In this document: positions 8,684 through 17,640 of the stretch, piece after piece
How positions within the stretch are numbered: the first letter of the stretch is position 1
Layout of the letters: each line of letters opens with the position of its first letter
Assembly (NCBI GenBank): GCA_013414795.1
Contig: CP058732.1
Coordinates: 918,501-982,500, forward strand
Length of the DNA stretch: 64,000 bases
Reading direction: 5' to 3'
DNA from: Candidatus Kapaibacterium sp.
GTDB taxonomy: Bacteria > Bacteroidota > Ignavibacteria > Kapaibacteriales > UBA2268
The notes under the pieces: generated by a model
What the model was told of the DNA's origin: nothing
Database searches by the model: none
What the model saw: the letters and a program-made list of their open reading frames with translations, nothing else
Translations under genes and position numbers: made by a program

Positions 8684-9601
8684 ATGAAAATTGAACACAT
8701 TATTCAGTCGCAACAATTTACAGTTCCCTTGATTTGGGAACTATTCAATCGAACAAAACAAATGGAGAAAATCGTCCGCAAAGGAGGAACAAAGGACTAC
8801 GAGCGTTACATAATGGCTACTTTGTTCTACGCTCCATCGACGCGAACAAGGTTCTCCTTTGAATCGGCAATGATGAGATTGGGCGGGAAAATTCTTTCTA
8901 CCGAACAGGCAAAGGAATTCTCTTCCGAAATCAAAGGCGAGAGGCTCGAAGATACAATTCGAATTATTGGAAACTACTGCGATTTGATAGTTTTAAGACA
9001 CCACGAGGAGGGAGGAGCCGCCCGCGCAGCCGCTGTATCGAAAGTGCCAATCATCAATGCTGGGGACGGTTCCGGTGGTCAACATCCAACCCAGGCTTTG
9101 CTCGATTTGTACACTATTTACAATGAACTGGGAACGCTGGACGGCTTGAAAGTCGCTCTTATTGGTGCTTTGGACAAAGGGAGAACTGCACGCTCGCTTG
9201 CTTATCTTTTAAGTAAATTCGACAGGACAAAACTTTATTTCATAGCCCCAGAAGAGTTGCAAATTAAAAAAGATATCCTTGAACATTTGGAAGAAAAAGG
9301 CGTTTCCTACGAACTTCTAAATTCTGTCGATAAGGTAATTTCAGAAGTTGATGTCATTTACCAGACAAGAATAGACAAAGAGCGTTTGAATAACAAAAAC
9401 ATCGATTTGAACATATACAACATTACCCCAAATGTTCTGTTGAAGATGAAAAAGAATGCTATCATAATGCACCCACTTCCTCGCTCTGTGGAAATCAGTC
9501 GTGAGGTCGACTCCGACCCCAGAGCCGCCTATTTCAGGCAAGCCGAAAATGGACTCTATGTCCGTATGGCTTTGATTACAATGTTACTCGATAATGAATA
9601 A
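8684..9601 (+). CDS. pyrB: Aspartate carbamoyltransferase-like enzyme (PyrB family, substituted aspartate-site residue)
   Basis: 305 residues that align nearly without gaps with the catalytic subunit of E. coli aspartate carbamoyltransferase. Motifs PSTRTR (51-56), S80/K84 in the 80s loop, R105, QHPTQ (H134), R167, R229 and HPLPR are present at essentially the same numbers. At position 231, where ATCases normally have Gln (TRVQKER/TRIQKER), this protein has Asp (TRIDKER). Gln231 contacts the incoming aspartate, so the amino-acid specificity may differ from canonical PyrB. No pyrI regulatory subunit is present and no other pyrimidine gene is adjacent; instead the gene sits between carbamate kinase and ornithine aminotransferase. 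Family membership is firm, substrate less so. Confidence 0.85.
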   Translation: MKIEHIIQSQQFTVPLIWELFNRTKQMEKIVRKGGTKDYERYIMATLFYAPSTRTRFSFESAMMRLGGKILSTEQAKEFSSEIKGERLEDTIRIIGNYCDLIVLRHHEEGGAARAAAVSKVPIINAGDGSGGQHPTQALLDLYTIYNELGTLDGLKVALIGALDKGRTARSLAYLLSKFDRTKLYFIAPEELQIKKDILEHLEEKGVSYELLNSVDKVISEVDVIYQTRIDKERLNNKNIDLNIYNITPNVLLKMKKNAIIMHPLPRSVEISREVDSDPRAAYFRQAENGLYVRMALITMLLDNE

Positions 9602-9615
9602 TATTAGGTGAAACT

Positions 9616-10812
9616 ATGAGAACACAAGATTATATTGAATTAGAAAATCTTTATGGTGCACACAACTACCATCCACTCGATGTTGTAATCACCCGAGCAG
9701 AAGGTTGCTGGGTCTACGACGTCGAAGGGAAAAAATACCTTGACTGCCTCGCAGCCTATTCCGCTGTAAATCAAGGGCATTGCCATCCTCGAATCTTAAA
9801 AACATTCATCGAACAAGCAACAAAAGTCACTCTTACAAGTCGTGCATTTCGTAATGACCAATTACCTTTGCTCTACAAAATGTTGCACGACATCACTGGC
9901 TACGATATGGCTTTGCCAATGAACTCTGGTGCCGAAGCAGTCGAAACTGCTATCAAAGCCGCTCGTAAATGGGGGTACAAAGTCAAAGGTATACCCGACG
10001 GAAAGGCAGAAATCATCGCTTGCGAAAACAATTTCCACGGCAGAACTACTACAATAATTAGTTTTTCTACCGAACCACAATACCGTGACGGCTTTGGACC
10101 ATTTACCCCAGGCTTCCAAATAGTTAAATATGGCGATATTGATGATTTAAAAGCAAAAATCAACGAAAACACAGCAGCGTTTCTTGTTGAACCAATACAA
10201 GGAGAAGCGGGAATTATTGTTCCGCCAGAGGGTTACCTTCGCGAGGCTGAAAAGATTTGCCGCGAAAACAATGTTCTGTTTGTTGTGGATGAAATCCAAA
10301 GTGGGCTCGGACGCAGCGGAAAACTATTTGCATTCCAATATGAAAATGTACAACCCGATTTGGTGATTATTGGCAAAGCACTTTCCGGTGGCTTCTATCC
10401 AGTTTCTGCGGTGCTTGGACGCAAGGAAGTGCTTGGGGTATTCAAACCCGGCGACCATGGCTCGACTTTTGGCGGAAATCCGCTCGCTGCCGCTGTTGCT
10501 CGCGAATCGCTGAAAGTATTGCTCGAAGAAGGTATGATTGAAAATTCATACAACTTGGGAAAATACTTCCTGGAGCAACTCAAAAAGATTCAAAGCAAGC
10601 ACATTGTCGAAGTGCGTGGCAAAGGCTTGTGGATTGGCGTTGAACTCGATGGACCCGCTCGTCCCTACTGCGAGCGATTGAAAGACGAAGGAATTCTATG
10701 CAAAGAAACACACGACCACGTAATTCGATTTGCTCCACCTTTGGTAATTAAAAAAGAAGAGATAGATTGGGCGCTCGAACGAATTGAAAAAGTAATTAAA
10801 TCATTCGATTAA
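9616..10812 (+). CDS. rocD: Ornithine aminotransferase
   Basis: A 398-residue class-III PLP aminotransferase. Ornithine delta-aminotransferase converts ornithine + 2-oxoglutarate into glutamate-semialdehyde + glutamate. Visible signatures are the N-terminal [14 protein letters not shown] (typical for OAT), the active-site region [14 protein letters not shown], and the PLP lysine in [21 protein letters not shown]-terminal [11 protein letters not shown] follows. The NYHPL/ARxYCE features favour OAT over acetylornithine aminotransferase. Clustering with OTC and carbamate kinase fits ornithine disposal or proline/glutamate supply. The ATG follows a plausible ribosome site (AGGTGA) and lies 14 bases after the pyrB-like gene. 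Confidence 0.92.
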   Translation: MRTQDYIELENLYGAHNYHPLDVVITRAEGCWVYDVEGKKYLDCLAAYSAVNQGHCHPRILKTFIEQATKVTLTSRAFRNDQLPLLYKMLHDITGYDMALPMNSGAEAVETAIKAARKWGYKVKGIPDGKAEIIACENNFHGRTTTIISFSTEPQYRDGFGPFTPGFQIVKYGDIDDLKAKINENTAAFLVEPIQGEAGIIVPPEGYLREAEKICRENNVLFVVDEIQSGLGRSGKLFAFQYENVQPDLVIIGKALSGGFYPVSAVLGRKEVLGVFKPGDHGSTFGGNPLAAAVARESLKVLLEEGMIENSYNLGKYFLEQLKKIQSKHIVEVRGKGLWIGVELDGPARPYCERLKDEGILCKETHDHVIRFAPPLVIKKEEIDWALERIEKVIKSFD

Positions 10813-10813
10813 G

Positions 10814-11863
10814 ATGAGAATTGATGAATTGAGCCTTGAGGAAAAAATTTGCCAGATGCTGGTTGTTGGCTTTCGTGGCTTGAAAATCGAAGATGTTCCT
10901 TGGCTGTCGAATTCACTCACCAAAGGACATCTTGGCGGAGTTATTCTTTTCGAAAAAGATTACCAAACTGGCGAAAAAAGGAATATCTCTGAACCGACAC
11001 AATTGCAAACCTTGATTGCACAATTGAAACGAAACTCCAAATTCCCACTTTTCATCGCAATCGACCAAGAGGGTGGTGCGGTCGCAAGGCTCAATTCTTC
11101 TAATGGATTTGAAGATTTTCCTTCTGCAAATGAAATCGCAAACAAGAATGATATTTCTTTTGCGGAAGAAACCTATTCTAAATTGTCCAACTTGTTAAGC
11201 CAACTCGGTTTCAATGTCAATTTCGCACCAGTTCTGGATTTATGTATCAATCCAGAAAATACTGTTATTGTACAAAAGAAAAGATGTTTTTCGAAAGAGC
11301 CCGAGAAAGTCGTTAGATTTTCCAAAATTTTTATTCAAAACCATCTAAGGAGAAATGTCTTGCCGGTGGCGAAGCATTTTCCCGGACACGGTTCTTCTTA
11401 CGCCGATACTCATAAACAATGGGTAGATGTTACAAACCTCTGGACAACGACCGAGTTGAAGCCTTATGAATTGCTACGAAATCAAGATTCGCTTCCAGCA
11501 GTAATGGTTGGACACTTATTTAACAAACACATCGACCCAATCTATCCGGCAACATTGTCGCACATCTGGATAGAAGAAATTCTACGTAAGCAAATAGGTT
11601 TCGATGGTCTTGTCTTCACTGACGATTTGCAGATGAAAGCCATTGCGGACAATTTCACGCTGGAAGAAATTGTTCAACTTGGGTTCAATGCGGGTGTCGA
11701 TATATTTCTCTTCGCAAATCAAATTGAATATGATGAGCAAATTATTTCGAAGTTTGTTCAAATTGTAAAAGAACTTATTTACCAAAATAGAATTTCACTC
11801 GACAGAATTAATAAATCGGTCGAACGAATAATTAATTTTAAGAACAAATTTATGTTAAACTAA
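10814..11863 (+). CDS. nagZ: Glycoside hydrolase family 3, NagZ-like beta-N-acetylhexosaminidase
   Basis: A 349-residue single-domain GH3 protein of NagZ size, without signal peptide, hence probably cytoplasmic. Motifs: GVILFEKDY, the substrate-contact IDQEGGAVARL, the KHFPGHG loop followed by D-T-H (GSSYADTH) that supplies the Asp-His acid/base dyad of NagZ, and the nucleophile-containing FTDDLQMKAI. NagZ cleaves GlcNAc from GlcNAc-anhydroMurNAc during peptidoglycan recycling. AnmK, acting later in that pathway, is encoded at 52999-54183. Its position between ornithine aminotransferase and the GTPase gene, with only one base separating it from rocD, has no obvious metabolic logic. Confidence 0.9.
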   Translation: MRIDELSLEEKICQMLVVGFRGLKIEDVPWLSNSLTKGHLGGVILFEKDYQTGEKRNISEPTQLQTLIAQLKRNSKFPLFIAIDQEGGAVARLNSSNGFEDFPSANEIANKNDISFAEETYSKLSNLLSQLGFNVNFAPVLDLCINPENTVIVQKKRCFSKEPEKVVRFSKIFIQNHLRRNVLPVAKHFPGHGSSYADTHKQWVDVTNLWTTTELKPYELLRNQDSLPAVMVGHLFNKHIDPIYPATLSHIWIEEILRKQIGFDGLVFTDDLQMKAIADNFTLEEIVQLGFNAGVDIFLFANQIEYDEQIISKFVQIVKELIYQNRISLDRINKSVERIINFKNKFMLN

Positions 11864-11875
11864 TTTGGTTATGTT

Positions 11876-13201
11876 ATGGAAAAGCGTACAAGAGTTTTAA
11901 TTTTAGGAGCCGCTGGACGCGACTTTCACAACTTTAATGTATTTTTTAAAAACAAGGAAGAATATGAGGTCGTTGGCTTCACCGCTGCTCAGATTCCCAA
12001 CATCGATGGTCGACTTTATCCACCATCCCTTGCTGGTGAGTTGTATCCAAAGGGTATCCCAATTTACGCAGAAGACGACCTCGAAGAATTAATCCAAAAG
12101 TACAACATCGATGAATGTGTGCTTTCATACAGCGACTTGTCTTATGAATACGTAATGCATCTTGGTTCTCGGGTTATCAAAGCTGGAGCAAAATTTTCAA
12201 TGCTCGGTTCTCGTCAAACAATGCTAAAATCCTCGAAACCAGTTGTTTCCATCACTGCTGTGAGGACCGGCTGTGGTAAAAGTCAAACAACGCGAGCAGT
12301 TGTGAAAATTTTGCGTGAAGCCAACAAAAAAGTCGTTTCCGTTCGCCATCCAATGCCTTACGGAAATCTTGAAGAACAAAAAGTCCAGCGCTTTGCTTCA
12401 ATCGAAGATTTACACCGATACAAGTGCACAATCGAAGAAATGGAAGAATACGAACCACACATCGCAATGGGAAGCGTTATTTATGCTGGCGTCGACTACG
12501 AGGCAATCCTTCGACAAGCAGAAGAAGAAGCAGACATAATTGTTTGGGACGGCGGAAACAACGATATGCCATTCTATAAGCCAGACCTTTCCATTGTTGT
12601 TGTCGACCCTCTACGTCCCGGACACGAAATTTCTTACTATCCCGGCGAAGTCAATTTCCGTATGGCAGATGTTATTGTCATAAACAAAGTCGACTCAGCC
12701 TATCCAGAGGATGTTGAATATGTTCTTGAAAACATTAGAACATACAACCCGAATGCTCGAATTATATTTGCTGCTTCGGCTATTATGGTTGAAAATCCAG
12801 ACATTATTCTTGGCAAACGAGTACTTGCGATTGAAGATGGACCAACCCTAACCCACGGCGAAATGTCCATTGGCGCTGGTGTTGTTGCTGCCCGTAGATA
12901 TGGTGCGAGCGAACTTGTCGACCCACGTCCCTATCTTGTTGGCACGTTAATCGATACCTTCGAGAAATATCCAGAAATCGGAACTCTTCTTCCGGCTATG
13001 GGCTATGGCGAACAACAAATGAAAGACCTTGAAGCAACAATAAACAACACCGATTGCGACGCTGTCGTTATTGGCACTCCAATCAATCTCGCTCGATTTA
13101 TCAAAATTAACAAGCCTTACACTCGCGTTTACTATGAACTTGCTGAAATCGGCAAGCCAAATCTAAAAGATATTCTTTCTTCTTTCTTGCAAAAAATATA
13201 A
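11876..13201 (+). CDS. Cyclic 2,3-diphosphoglycerate synthetase-like P-loop protein
   Basis: A 441-residue protein. It has an N-terminal Rossmann-like segment (LILGAAGRDFHNFNVFF, residues 8-24) and a second half with a P-loop (AVRTGCGKSQTT, about 128-139). It also has an acidic Walker-B-like WDGGNND (224-230) and a GTPase-type specificity motif NKVD (270-273). This combination matches the family named after archaeal cyclic-2,3-DPG synthetase; bacterial members carry the name by homology only and their reaction is uncertain. It is the last gene of the argF-arcC-pyrB-rocD-GH3 cluster and is closed by a strong terminator. The co-occurrence with carbamoyl-phosphate enzymes suggests a role in that pathway rather than in cDPG synthesis, which is inference. 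Confidence 0.8.
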   Translation: MEKRTRVLILGAAGRDFHNFNVFFKNKEEYEVVGFTAAQIPNIDGRLYPPSLAGELYPKGIPIYAEDDLEELIQKYNIDECVLSYSDLSYEYVMHLGSRVIKAGAKFSMLGSRQTMLKSSKPVVSITAVRTGCGKSQTTRAVVKILREANKKVVSVRHPMPYGNLEEQKVQRFASIEDLHRYKCTIEEMEEYEPHIAMGSVIYAGVDYEAILRQAEEEADIIVWDGGNNDMPFYKPDLSIVVVDPLRPGHEISYYPGEVNFRMADVIVINKVDSAYPEDVEYVLENIRTYNPNARIIFAASAIMVENPDIILGKRVLAIEDGPTLTHGEMSIGAGVVAARRYGASELVDPRPYLVGTLIDTFEKYPEIGTLLPAMGYGEQQMKDLEATINNTDCDAVVIGTPINLARFIKINKPYTRVYYELAEIGKPNLKDILSSFLQKI

Positions 13202-13222
13202 ACAATATTAAAAAACGCTTTT

Positions 13223-13248
13223 AAAGAGGCACCCTTGGGTGCCTCTTT
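13223..13248. terminator. Rho-independent terminator, bidirectional
   Basis: AAAGAGGCACCC and GGGTGCCTCTTT form a 12-base perfect stem (innermost pairs probably open around a TT loop), with a T-rich tail on the plus side and an A-rich stretch before it. It lies between the converging ends of the GTPase gene and the propeller gene, so it can serve both. Confidence 0.9.
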
Positions 13249-13271
13249 TATTTATAACCAAATCGAGCCTT

Positions 13272-14681
13272 CTACCTTACCACAAGGAATTGCTTGGTTA
13301 TTTCCTCTGTCCCGTTATGAATGCGTAGGAAATAGACTCCGCTCGAAAATTGCCTCTTCGGGATGAACCATTCCCCATAGTGATTCAACTTATAACTACA
13401 ATCTTCTTCGTATACTACATTCCCATACATATCATATATCGTCACTTTTGCTTTTATGTTCTTCTCTCCTCGGTACTCCACTCGTATGTAATCCACTTGA
13501 TAGGGCGAATCGTAAACAAACAAAGCCTCCTTGGCTTGGGATTCGGCTACACCAGTCGCCGCCTCGATTTTTCTTTTTATCTTCTCAAAATCGAAAAGGA
13601 AAATAGAATAACCTATTGCAAAATATTTACCATCGGGAGAAAAAGCACAAGAATATCCTCCAAGTTTCTTTCTGGGCATTACATATACCCATTCTTTTCT
13701 TTCTAAATCCCAGATGTAAATATGGTAAGGATGTGGGTCACCGTCCTCGAAAGTGTAAAGCAAGTATCTTCCATCAGGGGAGAAAGCAACATCAGTTGGG
13801 GCGTATCTAATTCCTTCATTTGAAATATACGCTATTTGTTTTTTAGTTGTTGCATCGAGTATTTCTATAAGTGTGTCTCCAGGCATATTCCGATATCGGT
13901 ATGCTTCCTTTGTACCATCTGGACTAATCGCTAAAATCACCCGTTCAGTGGGAGTAACCTTATCTGTCTCCAAGTTCCATATATAATATGGTGTAGGAAC
14001 GCTTAAATTTCCGTATATTCTAAGGCTAACAAATATTTCCTTTCCTTGACTTATGAAAGACATATACTCTACGCTTTTGTTATATATCGTGGGGTCTATA
14101 TTTGGGCTTGTCCGAAGAAGTTGCCCCGTTTCTATATCATATAAATAAACATAGGAGTAGTGCCCTATAGCTATTGTCCTCTCATCAGGGGAGATAGTAA
14201 ACGGGGGGGAACCACTTCTTCTGAACACAATACTATCTGTTTCGAAATCTACAATCCTTAATTCAACATTGTATGGAGATTTGTCATTTTGCCAATAAAA
14301 TGCCAAGAATGTCCCATTCTTGAAAAAATAAATGGGAGCCTTTCCGTTGCTGCTGTAAGTTTTAATTCTTTTTCCCTCTGGTACCGAGAAAACTTCAAGG
14401 AGTCCCTCTAAATCCGAAGTGGCTCCAGCGACGAAATTTGAACTCGGGTGAAAGGTTACGCCATAATGAGGAGAAAACGCACCCCTCATCCACAGTGTAT
14501 CGCTCATATCCCCGATAACAGTTTGCCACAGAATATCGTTGTTATCACCTTTGACTGGAAGTTCTCCAAGCAAAGGATACCACAAAAGAAAAAGCAAAAG
14601 GAAGACAGAGAAAAAGTTTGCGAAGAAAACAGCGTGTCCTTTTCGTAGAGGGAAATTGTTAAACAATTTTTGCCTTTCCAT
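13272..14681 (-). CDS. Secreted beta-propeller protein with T9SS C-terminal sorting domain (paralogue A)
   Basis: About 469 residues. The ATG at 14681 (MERQKLF), preceded by a G-rich ribosome site, is preferred over a TTG four codons upstream. A membrane/signal helix (FSVFLLLFLLWYPL) is followed by a WD40/PD40-like propeller with repeated SPDG units (TISPDERTIAIG, AFSPDGRYLLYT, AFSPDGKYFAIG). The last 80 residues form a type-A T9SS sorting domain (KAKVTIYDMYGNVVYEE...SSGVYFLRIHNG...KQFLVVR). Such proteins cross the inner membrane by Sec and the outer membrane by T9SS. The gene is a close paralogue of 25844-27262; large blocks, especially the 3' part, are nearly identical at DNA level. Function unknown. 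Confidence 0.88.
   Translation of the reverse strand: MERQKLFNNFPLRKGHAVFFANFFSVFLLLFLLWYPLLGELPVKGDNNDILWQTVIGDMSDTLWMRGAFSPHYGVTFHPSSNFVAGATSDLEGLLEVFSVPEGKRIKTYSSNGKAPIYFFKNGTFLAFYWQNDKSPYNVELRIVDFETDSIVFRRSGSPPFTISPDERTIAIGHYSYVYLYDIETGQLLRTSPNIDPTIYNKSVEYMSFISQGKEIFVSLRIYGNLSVPTPYYIWNLETDKVTPTERVILAISPDGTKEAYRYRNMPGDTLIEILDATTKKQIAYISNEGIRYAPTDVAFSPDGRYLLYTFEDGDPHPYHIYIWDLERKEWVYVMPRKKLGGYSCAFSPDGKYFAIGYSIFLFDFEKIKRKIEAATGVAESQAKEALFVYDSPYQVDYIRVEYRGEKNIKAKVTIYDMYGNVVYEEDCSYKLNHYGEWFIPKRQFSSGVYFLRIHNGTEEITKQFLVVR
13285..13610 (-). repeat. Long direct repeat, copy 1 (3' part of paralogue A)
   Basis: This stretch matches 25857-26182 almost base for base, including third codon positions; only scattered substitutions are visible. 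The similarity continues more patchily through the rest of both genes. Both copies have the same orientation, about 12.57 kb apart. Confidence 0.9.
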
Positions 14682-14864
14682 ACTTAACCCCAATGGATAC
14701 GAACTAAACTAAATTAATAAAAAACAATAAATTGAGATAGTTAAAGTTAGGTTGAAGTATTTTGTCAAAAGGAAAAAATTTGGAACTTCGAAAAAAAGAA
14801 AACCAGAGAGAATTTAGATAAATCTCATAAAATAAAAATTTTAGATTGGCAGAATGGGCCAATT

Positions 14865-16712
14865 TTATTTTTTTCTCTTTCTTTGTGGCGATTGGCGACG
14901 TTGGGTCGGCGTGGCACCAGGGATTCGTCTTCCTTGTGCCTCGGCAATCTCTTGTGCTTCGCGAAGTTTTCGCTGGAACCAACCTTCCTTTTTTGGGGCT
15001 TTTTTCAAATCTTCCAAAGTAAGTTTCTTTTTCGAAAATTTGTTGATGTATACTTGGTGTGCGATACTAAAAAGATTGAACATAAAGTAATACAAATTTA
15101 GACCAGAGGGGAAATTGGAAAATAGAAAAACGAATAGAATTGGGAAAATATAAATCATTGCTTTTTGCCGCGGGTCTGTAATTGTTAACTTTTGTTGCAA
15201 AAATAGGGTAATACCCATTAAAATTGCAAGTCCAGAAATATGCTTGATTCCAAGAATAGAAAATGGAAAATTAACGATATAATCTGGCAAAGAAAGGTCA
15301 GAAATCCACAGAATGAATGGGGCTTGGCGTAAATCTATTGCAGTTCTTAGAACAGCCCACAAAGCATAAAGAATGGGCAATTGAAGTAGCAAAGGAAGGC
15401 AACCACCCATCGGATTAATTCCATATTCAGAGTATAGTTTCATTATCTCTTTTTGCTGCGCTTGAGGGTCGTCTTTATATTTTTCTCTAATTTTTTGCAT
15501 TTCTGGGGCAAGAAGTTGCATCCTTTGAGCAGAACGCATTTGTGAAATAGTAAGTGGATGGAGCAAAATTTTCATCAAAAGAGCAAAAATGATAATGCTA
15601 ATACCATAGTTACCAATGATGCTGTAAATAAATTTAAAGATTGGAAGCATAAAGAATTCACCAATTGGGCGAACAATCAAACGCCAACCAAAGTTCACAA
15701 CAGCGGAAATTCCATATTGTTTAACGATTGAATAGTCAATTGGTCCGATATAGATATCGAAGGCTCGAGTTTGTTGCCCACCTCGATAAGGAACATTTAT
15801 TGCTATATCATATTTTTCTATAACCCCATCGTCGGCAACGTGCTCGCGGTAACCATTGACATAAACAGTAGCATCAAGCGAACCTTTGGGCGAAGGAATG
15901 ATTGCAGAAGTGAAGTATTTAATTTTACAAGCGGCAAAGTCCAATTTACCAGCAGGAGCCATTTGCACTGGTTCATTTCCAGAAGCATCAATCTCTTCAA
16001 TTTCGCCATTAAGCGAGACAATAGCCTTTGCTTCGCTCGATTCGTCAATGGAGTTTATTTCTTGGTAGCGTAACCCGTGGCTCCACAAAAGGTTATAACC
16101 TCGTGGGGTAATGAATTCATCTAAGTTATCTAAAATGATTTCGTTGTGATAATGGTATTTGTTGCCATAAAAGACAAGTTTTTTAACCAATTTCCGACCT
16201 TTTTCAAATTCGATTTGGGCAAGGATTTCAACAGAATCGGAACCAGAAACTTTTATGTAATCGTTAGTAACATTAAAATTATAATTAATATTTCTGTCGT
16301 CAATTTTCACATTGTCCCGAGTATGAATAATCAGCGAAGGCGTCCCTCCTTTTGCCCATATCAGTTGGGATGGGTGCCCATCCCAAGTCTTGAATTTTTT
16401 TAAATACCATTTCAAAATCGTAGCACCTTTTGAAGAGATGTATGCTTTGACCAAATCGTTTTCGATTTCGATAACTTTTTCGGTTCCGCCGACAAACGGA
16501 GCAAAACTTTGACCAAACTTGTTAAGAATCTTAACCGAGTCGGGAATTTGTTGCACTGCGGTATCAACTTTTGGTTTGGATTCGACAATTTGAGTGGTAT
16601 CTTGCGTTGTAGTTTGCTTTGGCGGTGGAACCTCTTTAATCGAAATATAAAAAGTCCAAATGGTTAGAATAATCGTAATTAACAAAATGGCAATAATTGA
16701 CCGTTTATCCAT
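14865..16712 (-). CDS. yidC: Membrane protein insertase YidC
   Basis: Sec-associated or independent insertase for inner-membrane proteins. ATG at 16712 (MDKRSI), with a GGTGAG ribosome site, is preferred over the TTG at 16724; this gives 615 residues. An N-terminal membrane helix (residues 5-21) is followed by a large periplasmic beta domain to about residue 345. The conserved C-terminal core then has five helices, with the cytoplasmic hairpin MRSAQRMQLLAPEMQKIREKYKDD and the helix NPMGGCLPLLLQLPILYALW. The C-terminal tail is very basic (RRQSPQRKRKK), as in YidC variants that contact ribosomes. The gene lies 18 bases after yidD in the classical rpmH-rnpA-yidD-yidC order. Confidence 0.97.
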   Translation of the reverse strand: MDKRSIIAILLITIILTIWTFYISIKEVPPPKQTTTQDTTQIVESKPKVDTAVQQIPDSVKILNKFGQSFAPFVGGTEKVIEIENDLVKAYISSKGATILKWYLKKFKTWDGHPSQLIWAKGGTPSLIIHTRDNVKIDDRNINYNFNVTNDYIKVSGSDSVEILAQIEFEKGRKLVKKLVFYGNKYHYHNEIILDNLDEFITPRGYNLLWSHGLRYQEINSIDESSEAKAIVSLNGEIEEIDASGNEPVQMAPAGKLDFAACKIKYFTSAIIPSPKGSLDATVYVNGYREHVADDGVIEKYDIAINVPYRGGQQTRAFDIYIGPIDYSIVKQYGISAVVNFGWRLIVRPIGEFFMLPIFKFIYSIIGNYGISIIIFALLMKILLHPLTISQMRSAQRMQLLAPEMQKIREKYKDDPQAQQKEIMKLYSEYGINPMGGCLPLLLQLPILYALWAVLRTAIDLRQAPFILWISDLSLPDYIVNFPFSILGIKHISGLAILMGITLFLQQKLTITDPRQKAMIYIFPILFVFLFSNFPSGLNLYYFMFNLFSIAHQVYINKFSKKKLTLEDLKKAPKKEGWFQRKLREAQEIAEAQGRRIPGATPTQRRQSPQRKRKK

Positions 16713-16730
16713 ATATCTCACCAAAAAATA

Positions 16731-16940
16731 TTAAGGAACAGGGTCGTAACCGCCAGGATGCAAAGGATTGCACCGAGCCACTCGGCGAATCGAAAGCCAT
16801 AAACCTTTAATTGCTCCGTGCTTTTTAAAAGCCTCGATTGAGTAATTCGAACAAGTTGGGTAAAATCTGCAACTTGGTGCTAACAAAGGGGAAATAAACA
16901 ATTGATACAATTTTACCAAAAAAATAAAGATATACTTCAA
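16731..16940 (-). CDS. yidD: Membrane protein insertion efficiency factor YidD
   Basis: A 69-residue protein with the full family signature: N-terminal hydrophobic/amphipathic segment, [10 protein letters not shown], then [18 protein letters not shown] with its conserved cysteines, and the C-terminal [14 protein letters not shown]. It assists YidC-dependent insertion. The start is a TTG whose last bases form the rnpA stop (TTGA overlap); a strong AGAGGGGA ribosome site lies just before it inside rnpA. This supports the unusual start codon. Confidence 0.95.
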   Translation of the reverse strand: MKYIFIFLVKLYQLFISPLLAPSCRFYPTCSNYSIEAFKKHGAIKGLWLSIRRVARCNPLHPGGYDPVP

Positions 16941-17350
16941 GTTCCCCTCTCTTGTTTTTCGAAAATCGAAGTGAATGCAATATTCAATCCCTTTTCAACC
17001 ACGGGGAGAACATCTCTCAGACGAATTTCACAGGCTCGGCGTGGCGCTTCAACCCATCCTAAAAAAATGTATTTAAACATAACTATCTTTTCTTTCATTG
17101 TATTTTTTGCAAGAAAACGAAGCGATTCCCGAAGTAGCCGTTTAATTCGGTTTCGAACAACTGCTTTTTTAGTTGATTTCTTCGAAACTTGTACTGCAAA
17201 AAAAACAGTTGTAACGCATTCCAAATTTTGCTCATCAGGACTTTTGGGCAAAACAACAAGGCGCAGACTACCGACGGAAAATCTTTTGCCGTTTTCAAAT
17301 AATATTTCAAAATCTTTTTTTCTTTTGATTGGTTCAAGTTTTAAATTCAC
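16937..17350 (-). CDS. rnpA: Ribonuclease P protein component
   Basis: A 137-residue basic protein that binds RNase P RNA for tRNA 5' maturation. The N-terminal [16 protein letters not shown] and the RNR signature [16 protein letters not shown] are clear. The C-terminal part is somewhat longer than usual. The start is GTG at 17350, which fits the family N-terminus and leaves an 8-base gap after rpmH. The stop overlaps the yidD start. The RNA partner (rnpB) is not in this window. Confidence 0.95.
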   Translation of the reverse strand: MNLKLEPIKRKKDFEILFENGKRFSVGSLRLVVLPKSPDEQNLECVTTVFFAVQVSKKSTKKAVVRNRIKRLLRESLRFLAKNTMKEKIVMFKYIFLGWVEAPRRACEIRLRDVLPVVEKGLNIAFTSIFEKQERGT

Positions 17351-17358
17351 AATTTAGG

Positions 17359-17514
17359 TTAATATTTCTTCTTTTCGTCGGAAACTGTTAATTTATGGCG
17401 ACCTTTCGCACGACGGCGGGCAAGCACCTTGCGCCCGTTCTTCGTAGCCATTCGTGCACGGAAACCGTGCGTATTCAATCTGTGTCTTCTACTCGGTTGA
17501 AACGTTCGTTTCAT
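17359..17514 (-). CDS. rpmH: 50S ribosomal protein L34
   Basis: A 51-residue, very basic protein: [18 protein letters not shown], then [23 protein letters not shown] and a short charged tail ending DEKKKY. This is an unmistakable L34. It heads the minus-strand rpmH-rnpA-yidD-yidC operon. In many bacteria dnaA lies divergently upstream of rpmH; here the divergent gene is a LolA-like secreted protein instead. Confidence 0.98.
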   Translation of the reverse strand: MKRTFQPSRRHRLNTHGFRARMATKNGRKVLARRRAKGRHKLTVSDEKKKY

Positions 17515-17640
17515 TTACAACACCTATTGCTTTTTGAATTAAAATGAGTTACAAAATTAAGAAATTCCATATTAATAACAATGCTTGTTTTTCACTATTT
17601 TATACTTTATTTCGACTATACTTTTTTTAAAAATTGTTAT

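Noticed and set aside
8684-9601. Calling the PyrB-like gene a plain housekeeping aspartate carbamoyltransferase
   Set aside because: Kept as PyrB family, but the Q231-equivalent is Asp and the context is carbamoyl-phosphate catabolism, so the specific substrate is left open.
17515-17640. Possible oriC next to rpmH
   Set aside because: The gap is only 126 bases, no TTATCCACA-type boxes are visible and dnaA is absent.
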